Below, one piece after another: positions 36,423 through 44,442 of a stretch of DNA of 64,000 bases (positions are counted from its first letter, which is position 1; each line of letters starts with the position of its first letter). The notes under the pieces are model-generated. The model saw only the letters and a program-made list of their open reading frames with translations. It made no database searches and was not told the DNA's origin. The DNA lies in the NCBI RefSeq assembly GCF_013375035.1, contig NZ_CP056032.1:2278001-2342000 (forward strand), read 5' to 3'. Made by a program: the position numbers and the translations under genes. The DNA comes from Spirosoma sp. KUDC1026. Its GTDB lineage: Bacteria > Bacteroidota > Bacteroidia > Cytophagales > Spirosomataceae.

Positions 36423-37838
36423 TCAACCGTTGGCAGCATCCGTAATCCGGCTGGTAACCAGGGGTAATTGCTTGGGTTCGGGAGCGACAAACTGAGTGGG
36501 CAGCGTAACGGTAAACGTAGTGCCCTTGCCAACCGTTGATTGAACAGTAATTTTGCCCTGATGAAGTTCAATAATTCGACGGGTCAGGGCCAGGCCGATG
36601 CCGTGTCCGCTGATGGTCATCGTTGAGTCGGAACGGTAGAACGGCTCAAAAATATGGGGGAGATCGCTTTGGGGAATTCCATACCCCTGATCGCTGACCG
36701 TAATCTGAATCTGCCCTTTTCTAAAAGACAAAAGTACGGTAACTGCGTTGTTGGGAGAATACTTGCACCCGTTCTCGATCAGGTTTTGAAAGGCTGTCTG
36801 CAGAAGTGGTTCTTCGCCAATAACAACCATTTCTTCTTCCTGCTCAGGCATGTTGTCAAAATCGATATTGATCTGATAGTCCGGTTTCTTCTGAATGATC
36901 TGGCTCTGTGCCTGCCAGAGTAACTCATCGATCCGAACGGGCTGGTGATTCAGCATCGTGCTGTCCGAACTGGCGCGCGCCAGTTCCAGCAGCCCATTTA
37001 CCAGCCGGATCATGCTTTTGACCTCATCCAGGACCCCATCCAGTGCCTGCTCATAATCTTTGCTGGAGCGGGCCTGTAGTCGGGTAACTTCAATGTGCCC
37101 CATCATAACGGTCAGGGGCGTTCGCAGCTCGTGGGATGCATGGGAGACGAAACTTTTCTGCGACACAAAGGCGACTTCCAGGCGGCTGAGCAGATCGTTG
37201 AACGTACGGGCCAGATCGGCCAGTTCGTCGCGCTGGCGACCCACATACAGACGCATGTGAATATTCGTGGCCGAAATGGCGTTGGCCTGTCGAATTAGTT
37301 CGGCAACCGGACGTAGTGCGTCGGTCGCAAACAGATAGCCGGCAACGCCAACAATGGCCAGGCTTAGAAACCAGCTGTAGAAGAGAATGGTCCGCAGACT
37401 TTCCAGCTGCCCTAATCCGTATTTATCGAAACCCGAAGCGACAATATAAAGCTGCTGATTCCGGGAATTCCGGTAACTCACCCCAACGGCCTCCTGATGG
37501 CCGAGCCGGACGTAATGATGGCGGCCGGGCGTAATTTTCTGCAGAAAACTAAAGGAGATCGGAAAGCGGGAACGCAGACTGTCTAGGTTGTACAGCACCT
37601 CCCCAGTGTTGCTGTAGACCGTAACCTGGGTTTCACTGATTTCGGGTAAATCGCCCTTGGGAACCTGACCAACATCTTCCCGCAACCGGACAGTTGTAAG
37701 GGCCTGGCCTTCCAGCCGCTGCTCAAACTCCTGCTGACGAAGCTGATCGTAGAGGTAGTAGACCGATACGGTAAACAGGAGCATGATGGATGCTACCAGC
37801 AGCACGAACAACAGCGTCAGGCGGGTGCGGATATTCAT
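36423..37838 (-). CDS. OmpR-system sensor histidine kinase
   Basis: Two membrane segments (about 8-30 and 150-172) frame a periplasmic domain of 120 residues. A HAMP linker follows (DALRPVAELIRQANAISATN), then the dimerisation His (H236 in SHASHELRTPLT), the N box NLIENGCKYS, G1 (DQGYGIP) and G2 (GHGIGLALTRRIIELHQG). It phosphorylates the upstream response regulator. Ligand unknown; the CzcS/ArlS-like layout is the nearest family. Confidence 0.93.
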   Translation of the reverse strand: MNIRTRLTLLFVLLVASIMLLFTVSVYYLYDQLRQQEFEQRLEGQALTTVRLREDVGQVPKGDLPEISETQVTVYSNTGEVLYNLDSLRSRFPISFSFLQKITPGRHHYVRLGHQEAVGVSYRNSRNQQLYIVASGFDKYGLGQLESLRTILFYSWFLSLAIVGVAGYLFATDALRPVAELIRQANAISATNIHMRLYVGRQRDELADLARTFNDLLSRLEVAFVSQKSFVSHASHELRTPLTVMMGHIEVTRLQARSSKDYEQALDGVLDEVKSMIRLVNGLLELARASSDSTMLNHQPVRIDELLWQAQSQIIQKKPDYQINIDFDNMPEQEEEMVVIGEEPLLQTAFQNLIENGCKYSPNNAVTVLLSFRKGQIQITVSDQGYGIPQSDLPHIFEPFYRSDSTMTISGHGIGLALTRRIIELHQGKITVQSTVGKGTTFTVTLPTQFVAPEPKQLPLVTSRITDAANG

Positions 37839-37866
37839 AAGAACAAAAGCTGAAGCGATGAAAAAA

Positions 37867-37887
37867 TCCGGGACAGGAAATCCCGGA
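37867..37887 (-). other. Intercistronic hairpin between response regulator and kinase
   Basis: A 7-bp stem (TCCGGGA/TCCCGGA) with 7-nt loop in the 61-bp gap. It may tune relative expression of the two genes. No T-run, so it is not a terminator. Confidence 0.35.
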
Positions 37888-37899
37888 CTGGCCGGGAGC

Positions 37900-38577
37900 C
37901 TATTCCTCCTTGAGCATATACCCCATGCCGATCACCGTGTGAATAAGCTTGGTCGGGAAATCCTTATCAATTTTTTTGCGCAGGAAGTTAACGTAAACGT
38001 CGATTACGTTCGTACCCGTATCAAAATGAATATCCCATACTTTTTCGGCAATATCGATGCGCGATACAACCCGGCCCCGGTTACGCATAAAGTATTCAAG
38101 CAGGCCAAATTCCTTGGCTGTCAGATCGATACGTTTGTCACCCCGCCGTGCAACTTTCTCATTCAGGTCGAGTTCCAGGTCGGCCACCCTAATCACATTG
38201 GATTGCAGCCCGCCGTCGCTGCTACGTTTGTTAAGGGCGCGCAAGCGGGCCATCAACTCGCGGAACTCAAAAGGCTTGACCAGATAATCGTCGGCACCAG
38301 CTTCAAAGCCCGTCAGCTTATCATCCACCGACCCCATAGCTGTCAGCATCAGAACCGGGGTTCGGATGTTCTCCTGCCGCATGGCCTGCACTACGTCGAA
38401 GCCGTTCATTTTGGGCAGGTTGACATCAAGAATAACGACATCATAGGTGTTATTCAGGGCCATGTTTCGACCAACCTGGCCATCGTAAGCCACGTCAACT
38501 TCGCAGGATTGTTCTTCCAGCCCTTTTTTTATAAACGAAGCCAGTTTTGGCTCATCTTCTACTACCAGTATTTTCAT
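37900..38577 (-). CDS. OmpR-family response regulator
   Basis: The start is MKILVVEDEPKLA (38577); 14 upstream residues in the longer frame are not part of the receiver. Receiver: acidic pocket E7/D8, phospho-acceptor D51 (VILDVNLPKMNGF), T79 and K101 (LVKPFEF). The winged-helix effector domain carries IRVADLELDLNEK, DLTAKEFGLLEYFMRN and GTNVIDVYVNFLRKKID. It partners with the histidine kinase downstream (61-bp gap) and probably regulates this operon and others. Confidence 0.95.
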   Translation of the reverse strand: MKILVVEDEPKLASFIKKGLEEQSCEVDVAYDGQVGRNMALNNTYDVVILDVNLPKMNGFDVVQAMRQENIRTPVLMLTAMGSVDDKLTGFEAGADDYLVKPFEFRELMARLRALNKRSSDGGLQSNVIRVADLELDLNEKVARRGDKRIDLTAKEFGLLEYFMRNRGRVVSRIDIAEKVWDIHFDTGTNVIDVYVNFLRKKIDKDFPTKLIHTVIGMGYMLKEE

Positions 38578-38828
38578 ATCAGCAACATACAGAACAATGG
38601 ACGCAATTAAAAACGTCAAAGCTCCGGATTAGTTTCTGAGAGCAAAAATGCTGGTTTTCGGTTTCGCGCAGGAAACATGCCCTTTATGAGTCAGCCAAGC
38701 CAACGGACAGGGAAAGAACAGACGGGGAACGTTCTATTTGACAGCATTTATAGGTTGAAACAAGGTAGGTACCAGCTCGTTTTCTTTCTTTGTATCGAAT
38801 ATTGTATCAAAAAATTCACTGGCTCCTT

Positions 38829-39671
38829 ATGCGACATTTTCTGTTACTCATTACGCTTGTTCTCAATACAACGCTGGCGCTGGCCCAGTCTACAAAAGCC
38901 GGAGAATGGATTGAACTCTTTAACGGCAAAAACCTGAACGACTGGAAAGTCAAAATAACGGGCCACCCGCTGGGCGACAACTACAACAATACGTTCCGGG
39001 TTGAGGACGGAAAAATGGTAGTACGTTACGATCAGTACGACGCTTTTGACGAACAGTACGGCCACATTTTTTACAAAAATCCATTTTCGGCTTACCTCCT
39101 GGTTATGGAGTACCGGTTCGTGGGGGAGCAGGTGAAAGGCGGTCCCGGCTGGGCCATTCGGAATAGTGGTGCCATGCTGCATGGGCAAGCCCCCGAAACG
39201 ATGGGTCTCCAGCAGGATTTTCCCATTTCGATGGAAATGCAGCTATTGGGTGGTGATGGTCAGCACGAGCGGCATACGGGCAACCTGTGCACTCCCGGCA
39301 CGAACGTAGTGCTCAACGGTAAACTCTTTACGCCACACTGCATCGACTCCAAATCGAAAACCTACCCCGCCAATCAGTGGGTTCGTGCCGAAGCGCTGGT
39401 GCTGGGCGATTCGCTGATCAACCATATTGTTGAAGGAGACACGGTGCTGACCTACGAAAAGCCGCAGATCGGGGGCGGTAACGTTATTCACTACGACCCG
39501 GCCGTCAAGAAAGACGGTCAGTTGCTCAAAAGTGGCTATATCTCGTTGCAAAGTGAAAGCCATCCGGTCGAGTTCCGTCGGGTTTCCCTGTTTGATCTGT
39601 CTCCGTATATGAACAAGCCAAAGCAGTTGCAGGCTGTCTTGCGGGAGTTGCAGAACCGGAAGAAAAAGTAA
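38829..39671 (+). CDS. DUF1080 (3-keto-disaccharide hydrolase-like) secreted protein
   Basis: The start at 38829 gives a Sec leader (MRHFLLLITLVLNTTLALAQ). The DUF1080 core is visible: EWIELFNGKNLNDWKVKI, FRVEDGKMVVRYD, WAIRNSGAMLHG, EMQLLGGDGQ, GYISLQSESHPVEFRRV and ending in RVSLFDLSPYM. Some members of the family hydrolyse 3-keto-glycosides; substrate here is unknown. Laminin-G/lectin-like jelly roll fold is expected. Terminator follows at 39783. Confidence 0.9.
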   Translation: MRHFLLLITLVLNTTLALAQSTKAGEWIELFNGKNLNDWKVKITGHPLGDNYNNTFRVEDGKMVVRYDQYDAFDEQYGHIFYKNPFSAYLLVMEYRFVGEQVKGGPGWAIRNSGAMLHGQAPETMGLQQDFPISMEMQLLGGDGQHERHTGNLCTPGTNVVLNGKLFTPHCIDSKSKTYPANQWVRAEALVLGDSLINHIVEGDTVLTYEKPQIGGGNVIHYDPAVKKDGQLLKSGYISLQSESHPVEFRRVSLFDLSPYMNKPKQLQAVLRELQNRKKK

Positions 39672-39782
39672 ATGCCTGACAGCGACCGAACGAAGAACTA
39701 TCAATATTGATCCAACGACCAGGCACGAGGGCAGTAAATCAACTCACTGATCTGGCACCAGCAGGGATAGCTACAAAACAAA

Positions 39783-39811
39783 AAAGCCGCTCCGAATATC
39801 GGGGCGGCTTT
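39783..39811 (+). terminator. Terminator of DUF1080 gene
   Basis: A 13-bp stem with one G-T pair (AAAGCCGCTCCGA/TCGGGGCGGCTTT), 3-nt loop, ending in Ts. Confidence 0.8.
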
Positions 39812-39831
39812 CCGCTTCTATCCACACCATT

Positions 39832-39866
39832 TCAAGATTGACGACCGGGCGGTCGCCGAATCTTGA
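39832..39866. other. Two-tier hairpin of unknown role
   Basis: Outer arms TCAAGATT/AATCTTGA enclose an inner CGACCG-GG-CGGTCG stem. The structure lies isolated in a non-coding gap, 21 bp past the DUF1080 terminator. It may be a second-stage terminator, protein-binding site or part of a small RNA. Confidence 0.4.
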
Positions 39867-40190
39867 TGTTCAACCTTCCCTTTGTAAAGGATTGTTATGC
39901 TAAACTAAGCAATTTCTTTTAGAGCGCAATAAGTAGCCGTTGCTTTCTTATTAAGCGAACTCTTTCCGCCATTTCTAGCTCTATATTTACTTAACGCCTA
40001 ACACCTAGTAGAAAGTGCCTGCCGTCTAATATATTTATTTGACTTTAATTTTTGCAAATCTGGTTTAGTAAATCTACTCATTTACCCCCTGTACGTAACC
40101 AAATCTTGTTCTGTTGCAAATATGCAGGAAAAAACTATAACAGTGTATCAACATTAATTAAAAGGTTATTAAATGGCGACCTGGTAAAAA

Positions 40191-40227
40191 CAGAACCCCT
40201 TCTGCTCCTGGAGCGGAAGGGGTTCTG
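40191..40227 (-). terminator. Terminator of prs-rplY operon
   Basis: A 17-bp stem with one mismatch (CAGAACCCCTTCTGCTC) and small loop, followed by a T-run on the minus strand, 23 bp past the rplY stop. Confidence 0.9.
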
Positions 40228-40249
40228 TAAAAAAACTGGGCGGCAGCTA

Positions 40250-40816
40250 TTATGCTTTGACCGTACCACGCAGTGCACGTGGAATTTCAATGCTGGCAAC
40301 CGGGTTAGAGGCAGCTTCCAGCAGTTCGATGTTCGATACCGGAATCTGACCAACACGAACTGATTTGCCCAAATCCAGGCTCGACACGTCAACGTCGATA
40401 TAGTTTGGGATATCAGCTACTTTACCTTTTACGCGCAGTTTCCGAACGCGGGTAACCAACTTACCCCCTTTCTGTACGCCAGGAGCCGTACCAACCAGTC
40501 GTACTGGAACGGCTACTTTAACGGCTTTGTCGTCAGTTACCTGCAGAAAGTCAGCATGCAGCAGCACGTCGCTTACTGGGTGGAACTGGGTTTCCTGAAG
40601 AATCGCCCGGTATTCGACGCCTTCGATGTTCAGCTGAACTTCATACACGTTTGGCGTGTAAACCAGCTCCCGGAACAGGATAGCCGGTGCATAGAAATGC
40701 ACTTGTTCGTTTCCACCGTACAGAACGCATGGAACATTACCCTCGGCCCGAATAGCTTGCGATTCCGCACGGCCGAGATTCGCTCGTTGATACCCTACAA
40801 TCTCGATTTTTTCCAT
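40250..40816 (-). CDS. rplY: Large subunit ribosomal protein bL25 (CTC-type)
   Basis: The start is MEKIEIVGYQRANLGRAES (40816); the upstream 91 residues of the longer frame are not coding. The N-terminal L25 domain (SQAIRAEGNVPCVLYGG, LFRELVYTPNVYEV) and a C-terminal TL5-like domain (KVAVPVRLVGTAPGVQKGG, IDVDVSSLDLGKSVRVGQI) make this the long CTC form (188 aa). It binds 5S rRNA. It is downstream of prs on the same strand. Confidence 0.95.
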   Translation of the reverse strand: MEKIEIVGYQRANLGRAESQAIRAEGNVPCVLYGGNEQVHFYAPAILFRELVYTPNVYEVQLNIEGVEYRAILQETQFHPVSDVLLHADFLQVTDDKAVKVAVPVRLVGTAPGVQKGGKLVTRVRKLRVKGKVADIPNYIDVDVSSLDLGKSVRVGQIPVSNIELLEAASNPVASIEIPRALRGTVKA

Positions 40817-40887
40817 TTTACTTGGTTGTCCGGCTGCCCACCGCCGACATTTTTTTAGGGAAGCCGGACGTGGGCGCCCGGATATCG

Positions 40888-41829
40888 TTAGGACCGTATG
40901 AACAGCGAACTGATAGACTCGTGATCCCGAATCCGGCCAATGGCCTTTGCAAACAGTTCTGCTACGGATAATACTCTGATTTTGGGGTTCATCTGCCGTA
41001 CTGGCAACGAATCCGAAACGACCAGTTCTTCCAGAACGGAACTGGCAATGGTGTCGTGCGCTTTGCCCGACATGATGGGGTGCGTACAAACCGCCCGCAC
41101 CGATTTGGCTCCTTTGTCCAGAATGATCTGGGCCGCTTTCGCCATCGTACCGCCCGTGTCGATCAGGTCATCGACCAGCACGACGTTAGCCCCTTCTACG
41201 TCCCCGATCACCTGCATTGAGGCAATCTCGTTGGCCCGCTTCCGGTGCTTGTCGCAGAGCACGATGTCGGCATTAAAATGCTTGGCAAAGGTTCGCGCCC
41301 GGTTGGCTCCGCCCACATCCGGCGAGGCAATGACAAGGTTGTCCAGTTCCAGGCTGCGGATGTACGGCACGAACACCGATGTACCTTCCAGATGGTCGAC
41401 CGGAAAATCGAAGAAGCCCTGAATCTGACCCGCGTGCAGATCGATCGTCATCAGCCGATCGACGCCCGAAGCTGCCAGCATGTTGGCCACCAGTTTAGCG
41501 GCAATCGACACACGTGGCTTGTCTTTCCGGTCCTGACGGGCGTAGCCAAAATACGGAATAACCACCGTTACGTAGTGAGCCGATGCCCGGCGTGCGGCAT
41601 CCACCATTAGCAGCAACTCCATCAGGTTGTCGCCCGGAGGAGGTGTTGATTGAATCAGAAAAACGTCGCAGCCCCGGATTGATTCCTCAAAACTGGGCGA
41701 CATCTCGCCGTCGCTGAACCGACGACAGGTATAACCGCCCAACTCTTTTCCGTAGTGGTGAGCAATCTTTTCGGCCAGATAGTTAGACTGGCTACCCGAG
41801 AAAATTTTTACTGGATTGAATGAAGCCAT
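40888..41829 (-). CDS. prs: Ribose-phosphate pyrophosphokinase
   Basis: The start is MASFNPVKIFSGSQSNYLAE (41829), matching the family N-terminus; upstream residues of the longer frame run into the PAP2 gene. YFGYARQDRKDKPRVSI gives the flexible loop and metal site, and VVLVDDLIDTGGTMAKAA is the PRPP-binding signature. A 313-aa hexameric enzyme that makes PRPP from ribose-5-phosphate and ATP. A full TACCTTTG promoter element lies 20 nt upstream. rplY follows after 71 bp. Confidence 0.95.
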   Translation of the reverse strand: MASFNPVKIFSGSQSNYLAEKIAHHYGKELGGYTCRRFSDGEMSPSFEESIRGCDVFLIQSTPPPGDNLMELLLMVDAARRASAHYVTVVIPYFGYARQDRKDKPRVSIAAKLVANMLAASGVDRLMTIDLHAGQIQGFFDFPVDHLEGTSVFVPYIRSLELDNLVIASPDVGGANRARTFAKHFNADIVLCDKHRKRANEIASMQVIGDVEGANVVLVDDLIDTGGTMAKAAQIILDKGAKSVRAVCTHPIMSGKAHDTIASSVLEELVVSDSLPVRQMNPKIRVLSVAELFAKAIGRIRDHESISSLFIRS

Positions 41830-41849
41830 TATGCCAGGCAAATTTCCCG

Positions 41850-41857
41850 CAAAGGTA
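41850..41857 (-). promoter_or_regulatory. -7 promoter element of prs
   Basis: Minus strand TACCTTTG, 20 nt before the chosen prs start, giving a very short leader. Confidence 0.55.
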
Positions 41858-41906
41858 CGGAAAAAAGCGCATGGTTGTCGAACTTGTTCCAAAGATTCTT
41901 CCGGGA

Positions 41907-42488
41907 TTAGATCCTCTCCGGCGACGCAATCTGAAAACGAGAGGGCGTTCGATGGTATAAGCGCATACAAATCCAGCCCGAAAAAACACCAATTCCCGTA
42001 CCGGCTAATACGTCGAGCGGATAATGGACGCCTACGTAAATCCGACTGTACGTAACTACGGTGGCCCACAAAAATACCCAGCGCAGCCAGGGGTACCGAT
42101 CTCCCAGCAGGAGCCAGAGAATTGTGGCCAGCGCGAACGTAGTAGCCGCGTGGGAAGACACAAAGCTAAACTGCCCCCCACAGCCTAGAATGTGGTGAAT
42201 TTTCTCCTGAACGCCGGGCGTATGGCAGGGCCGCAGCCGGTGGACCCAGGGTTTGAACAGGGATGACGACAGTTGATCACCCAGGGCTACGGCACTAATA
42301 ATGGTAAGAATCAACCCGATGGCCAGTTTACGGAAGCGGTAGATGAGCCAGAAAACCAGCACGGCATAGAACGGAAACCAGTGGTTACGCTCGGTAACCC
42401 AGATCATGAGGGTATCGAGCCAGGGGGCATTGAGACCGTTCAGCCACAGAAATAAGTCGGTATCGAGTTGATTAAGCGTTTCGCGCAT
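41907..42488 (-). CDS. PAP2-family membrane phosphatase
   Basis: Five to six membrane helices with the three PAP2 motifs: KPWVHRLRP (motif 1), SFVSSHAA (motif 2, catalytic His), SRIYVGVHYPLDVLAG (motif 3, nucleophile His). The start is the ATG at 42488; a further ATG at 42497 lies inside the -7 element. Family members dephosphorylate lipid phosphates such as undecaprenyl pyrophosphate or phosphatidic acid. Given the -7 element at 42495-42502, the message may be nearly leaderless. Confidence 0.9.
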   Translation of the reverse strand: MRETLNQLDTDLFLWLNGLNAPWLDTLMIWVTERNHWFPFYAVLVFWLIYRFRKLAIGLILTIISAVALGDQLSSSLFKPWVHRLRPCHTPGVQEKIHHILGCGGQFSFVSSHAATTFALATILWLLLGDRYPWLRWVFLWATVVTYSRIYVGVHYPLDVLAGTGIGVFSGWICMRLYHRTPSRFQIASPERI

Positions 42489-42494
42489 AGGGCG

Positions 42495-42502
42495 CAAAGA
42501 TA
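42495..42502 (-). promoter_or_regulatory. -7 promoter element of PAP2 gene
   Basis: Minus strand TATCTTTG, only 6 nt upstream of the ATG at 42488. Transcription would start at or near the start codon. Confidence 0.45.
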
Positions 42503-42512
42503 ATGGCGCAGA

Positions 42513-42537
42513 GGGTTTGGGGGAGGGGACGAGGGGG
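42513..42537 (+). other. Potential G-quadruplex tract upstream of the PAP2 gene
   Basis: Four G-runs (GGG, GGGGG, GGGG, GGGGG) with loops of 3, 1 and 4 nt on the plus strand, in the PAP2 promoter region. It resembles the purine arm of the hairpin family but has no matching pyrimidine arm. Confidence 0.5.
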
Positions 42538-42566
42538 ATAAATAATAGTCCTGCATCAACTTCTGA

Positions 42567-43101
42567 TCAGTTGAACGATTGCCGGAAAGCTAACGGGGTT
42601 TCGCTGGTTTTTTGTTTGAAAAAGCGGTTGAACGACGGCGCGTGTTTGAAGCCCGGATAAAAGGTAATCTCGCTGACAGACAGGCTGGACGAAGCCAGTA
42701 GCTCTTTGGCTTTCTCCAGCCTGTCTGTTGTTGATGTACTGCTGGTCGCTCTGGCCCATTGTCTTCTTCAGGAGGTCGCTCAGGTAGTTGGGTGACATTG
42801 ATAGCTGATCGGCCAGGTAACGTACCGTGGGCAGTCTCTCATCCCGAATCTGGTCGCTGTTGACGTACTCGGTCAGTAGGGTATCGAGCGTTGTGAGTAG
42901 ATCGGTCGTTACGTGTCTGCGGGTGATGAACTGCCGGTTGTAGAACCGGTTGACGTAGTTCAGCAGCAGGTCGAGGTAGGAAACGATCACTTCCTGACTA
43001 TAGCTGTCAATACTGACCGCACACTCCTGCTGGATGTTCGATAAAATCGATTCCAGCGTTGTTTCTTCGGCACCCGACAGATGCAGTGCTTCGGACAGAC
43101 C
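42567..43101 (-). pseudogene. AraC-family regulator remnant: 5' truncated and frameshifted
   Basis: Reading right to left, the frame beginning at the TGA at 43102-43104 gives GLSEALHLSGAEETTLESIL and then SQEVIVSYLDLLLNYVNRFYNRQF, the middle of an AraC-type protein. The HTH follows (LPTVRYLADQLSMSPNYLSDLLKK). Near 42730 the frame must shift by one base to continue into TTDRLEKAKELLASSSLSVSEI and then FKHAPSFNRFFKQKTSETPLAFRQSFN, ending with a stop at 42567-42569. The N-terminal effector domain is missing. The unshifted frame ends at 42556 in non-family sequence. Both lesions indicate a dead gene, unless the shift is a sequencing error. Confidence 0.8.
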
Positions 43102-44220
43102 TCACATAATGACTTTTCGGGTGAATTTATTGAGACTCATCAGCCAGATCAGCAGCAGCGATACGCTGAATGCAAACAGAGCGATCATCAGAATTTTGAC
43201 AATCGTGGGCACGTCTACCGCCGGGTAAATCAGGTCATACCCCACCTGCACGAAGAAGAAGTGGGATAGGTAAACGCCGAACGTAAGCGCAGCTGCCTTC
43301 GTTAGCAGGGGCGACGACCGAACATTGACTTTCTGAAGGATGATAAAAACAGAGAACGTCATCATAAAGACGTTGATGCCTGAGAAATACCAGGGAATTT
43401 CTAGGGCTGCGTAGCTGCCCGGAAAGGATTTCTGGGTCAGGATAAAGCCCGCCGACGTAACGGCGTAGCCGATCAGGAATAGGGAAATCCCTACCGAAAG
43501 CGTACGACTCCAGCTCCAGTTGAGTGGATACCGGATCAGATAGTGAGCCAGAACCAGATAACCCAGAAATCCGGAGAAATAATAGAATGTGCCATATGGA
43601 TTCCAGTCACAGACGCCCAGCAGTCCCCGTTCACCGGGGTAGCCGATAATGGGCGCCATCATCTGTACGTAGGGCAGGCACATACTGATGATCCAGAAGC
43701 CCAGAAACCACCAGATATCACGCTGGGATGCCTGACTAAGCCAGGCGCTGACAATAGGCAGGAAAAAATACAGACCAATCAGCATATAGACGTACCAGAG
43801 TGCTGTGGTCGCGTAATTGAAGTTGAACAGAAAGGCAAAGAGTTTCTGAATCGTATTTTCCAGCTTGTAATCAGTTGCGATAATGTTGGGGCTGATGATC
43901 CTGACGCCGGAGTTGACGTAGAGATAATACAGCACCGGCAGCATCATCGACCAGAATACAAAGGGGATAATGAGTCGTTTAGCCCGTCGGGCGTAAAAGG
44001 TGGTCATGTCGAGTCTGACGGGCAGAAGTAGTACCCCCGAGATCATAACAAACAGCGGTACGCAGGGACGAACAAAACTGCCGACGAGCGCACCGGTCAG
44101 AAATTCGGCGCGGTTATTATCAAACTGCCCCACAAAAGGATCGCAGGAATGCGAGATGACAACCAGCAAACAAGCAATTATTCGTAGGAGATCAACCCAG
44201 GCCAGGTGCTCTTTCTGCAT
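43102..44220 (-). CDS. Acyltransferase family 3 (OafA-like) membrane protein
   Basis: A 372-aa protein with about ten membrane segments. The N-terminal motif LAWVDLLRIIACLLVVISHS holds the catalytic-type His of the family, with PLFVMISGVLLLP and YARRAKRLIIPFVFWS next, then FYFSGFLGYLVLAHYL. Such enzymes O-acylate sugars of surface polysaccharides. Its stop codon is the TGA at 43102, and the AraC remnant continues in the same frame after it, so the 3' end was probably created by a deletion or insertion. It may be cargo of the rearrangement. Confidence 0.85.
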   Translation of the reverse strand: MQKEHLAWVDLLRIIACLLVVISHSCDPFVGQFDNNRAEFLTGALVGSFVRPCVPLFVMISGVLLLPVRLDMTTFYARRAKRLIIPFVFWSMMLPVLYYLYVNSGVRIISPNIIATDYKLENTIQKLFAFLFNFNYATTALWYVYMLIGLYFFLPIVSAWLSQASQRDIWWFLGFWIISMCLPYVQMMAPIIGYPGERGLLGVCDWNPYGTFYYFSGFLGYLVLAHYLIRYPLNWSWSRTLSVGISLFLIGYAVTSAGFILTQKSFPGSYAALEIPWYFSGINVFMMTFSVFIILQKVNVRSSPLLTKAAALTFGVYLSHFFFVQVGYDLIYPAVDVPTIVKILMIALFAFSVSLLLIWLMSLNKFTRKVIM

Positions 44221-44345
44221 TTTTTACTAATGGATAAAACAATGCACGAAAGTAGCGAGAATAGGCAGACGGCTTACCGCTGCCAATTTATTGCTCTAAA
44301 AGTGCAAAACTAAAGTGCAGGCCAGGTAAGTTTTCTTTCACAAGA

Positions 44346-44420
44346 ATTCGAGTGGTGTGGATAGATAACGTTGTTAGTGTTCAAAACACTAACAACGTTA
44401 TCTATCCACACCACTCGAAT
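44346..44420. repeat. 36-bp perfect inverted repeat with 3-nt loop
   Basis: Left arm 44346-44381 and right arm 44385-44420 are perfectly complementary, separated only by CAA. The arms start ATTCGAGTGG. It lies in the divergent region between the acyltransferase and the ketopantoate-reductase-like gene, ending 22 bp before the latter. There is no T-run, and the length and perfection exceed every terminator in the window. Confidence 0.9.
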
Positions 44421-44442
44421 CAGGTTGCTATAAACACGATAA

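Larger units (their letters stand above)
39672..40249. other. 578-bp gap: two terminators and a structured hairpin
   Basis: No gene is supported here. The gap holds the DUF1080 terminator (39783-39811), a two-tier hairpin (39832-39866) and the rplY terminator (40191-40227). The AT-rich stretch of about 300 bp between them (39867-40190) shows no coding frame or recognised RNA; a small non-coding RNA cannot be excluded. No prs-operon promoter is expected here because rplY and prs lie on the minus strand to the right. Confidence 0.5.

Noticed and set aside
40052-40363. A 103-codon frame in the rplY gap
   Set aside because: Runs through the rplY terminator and into rplY antisense; no family match.
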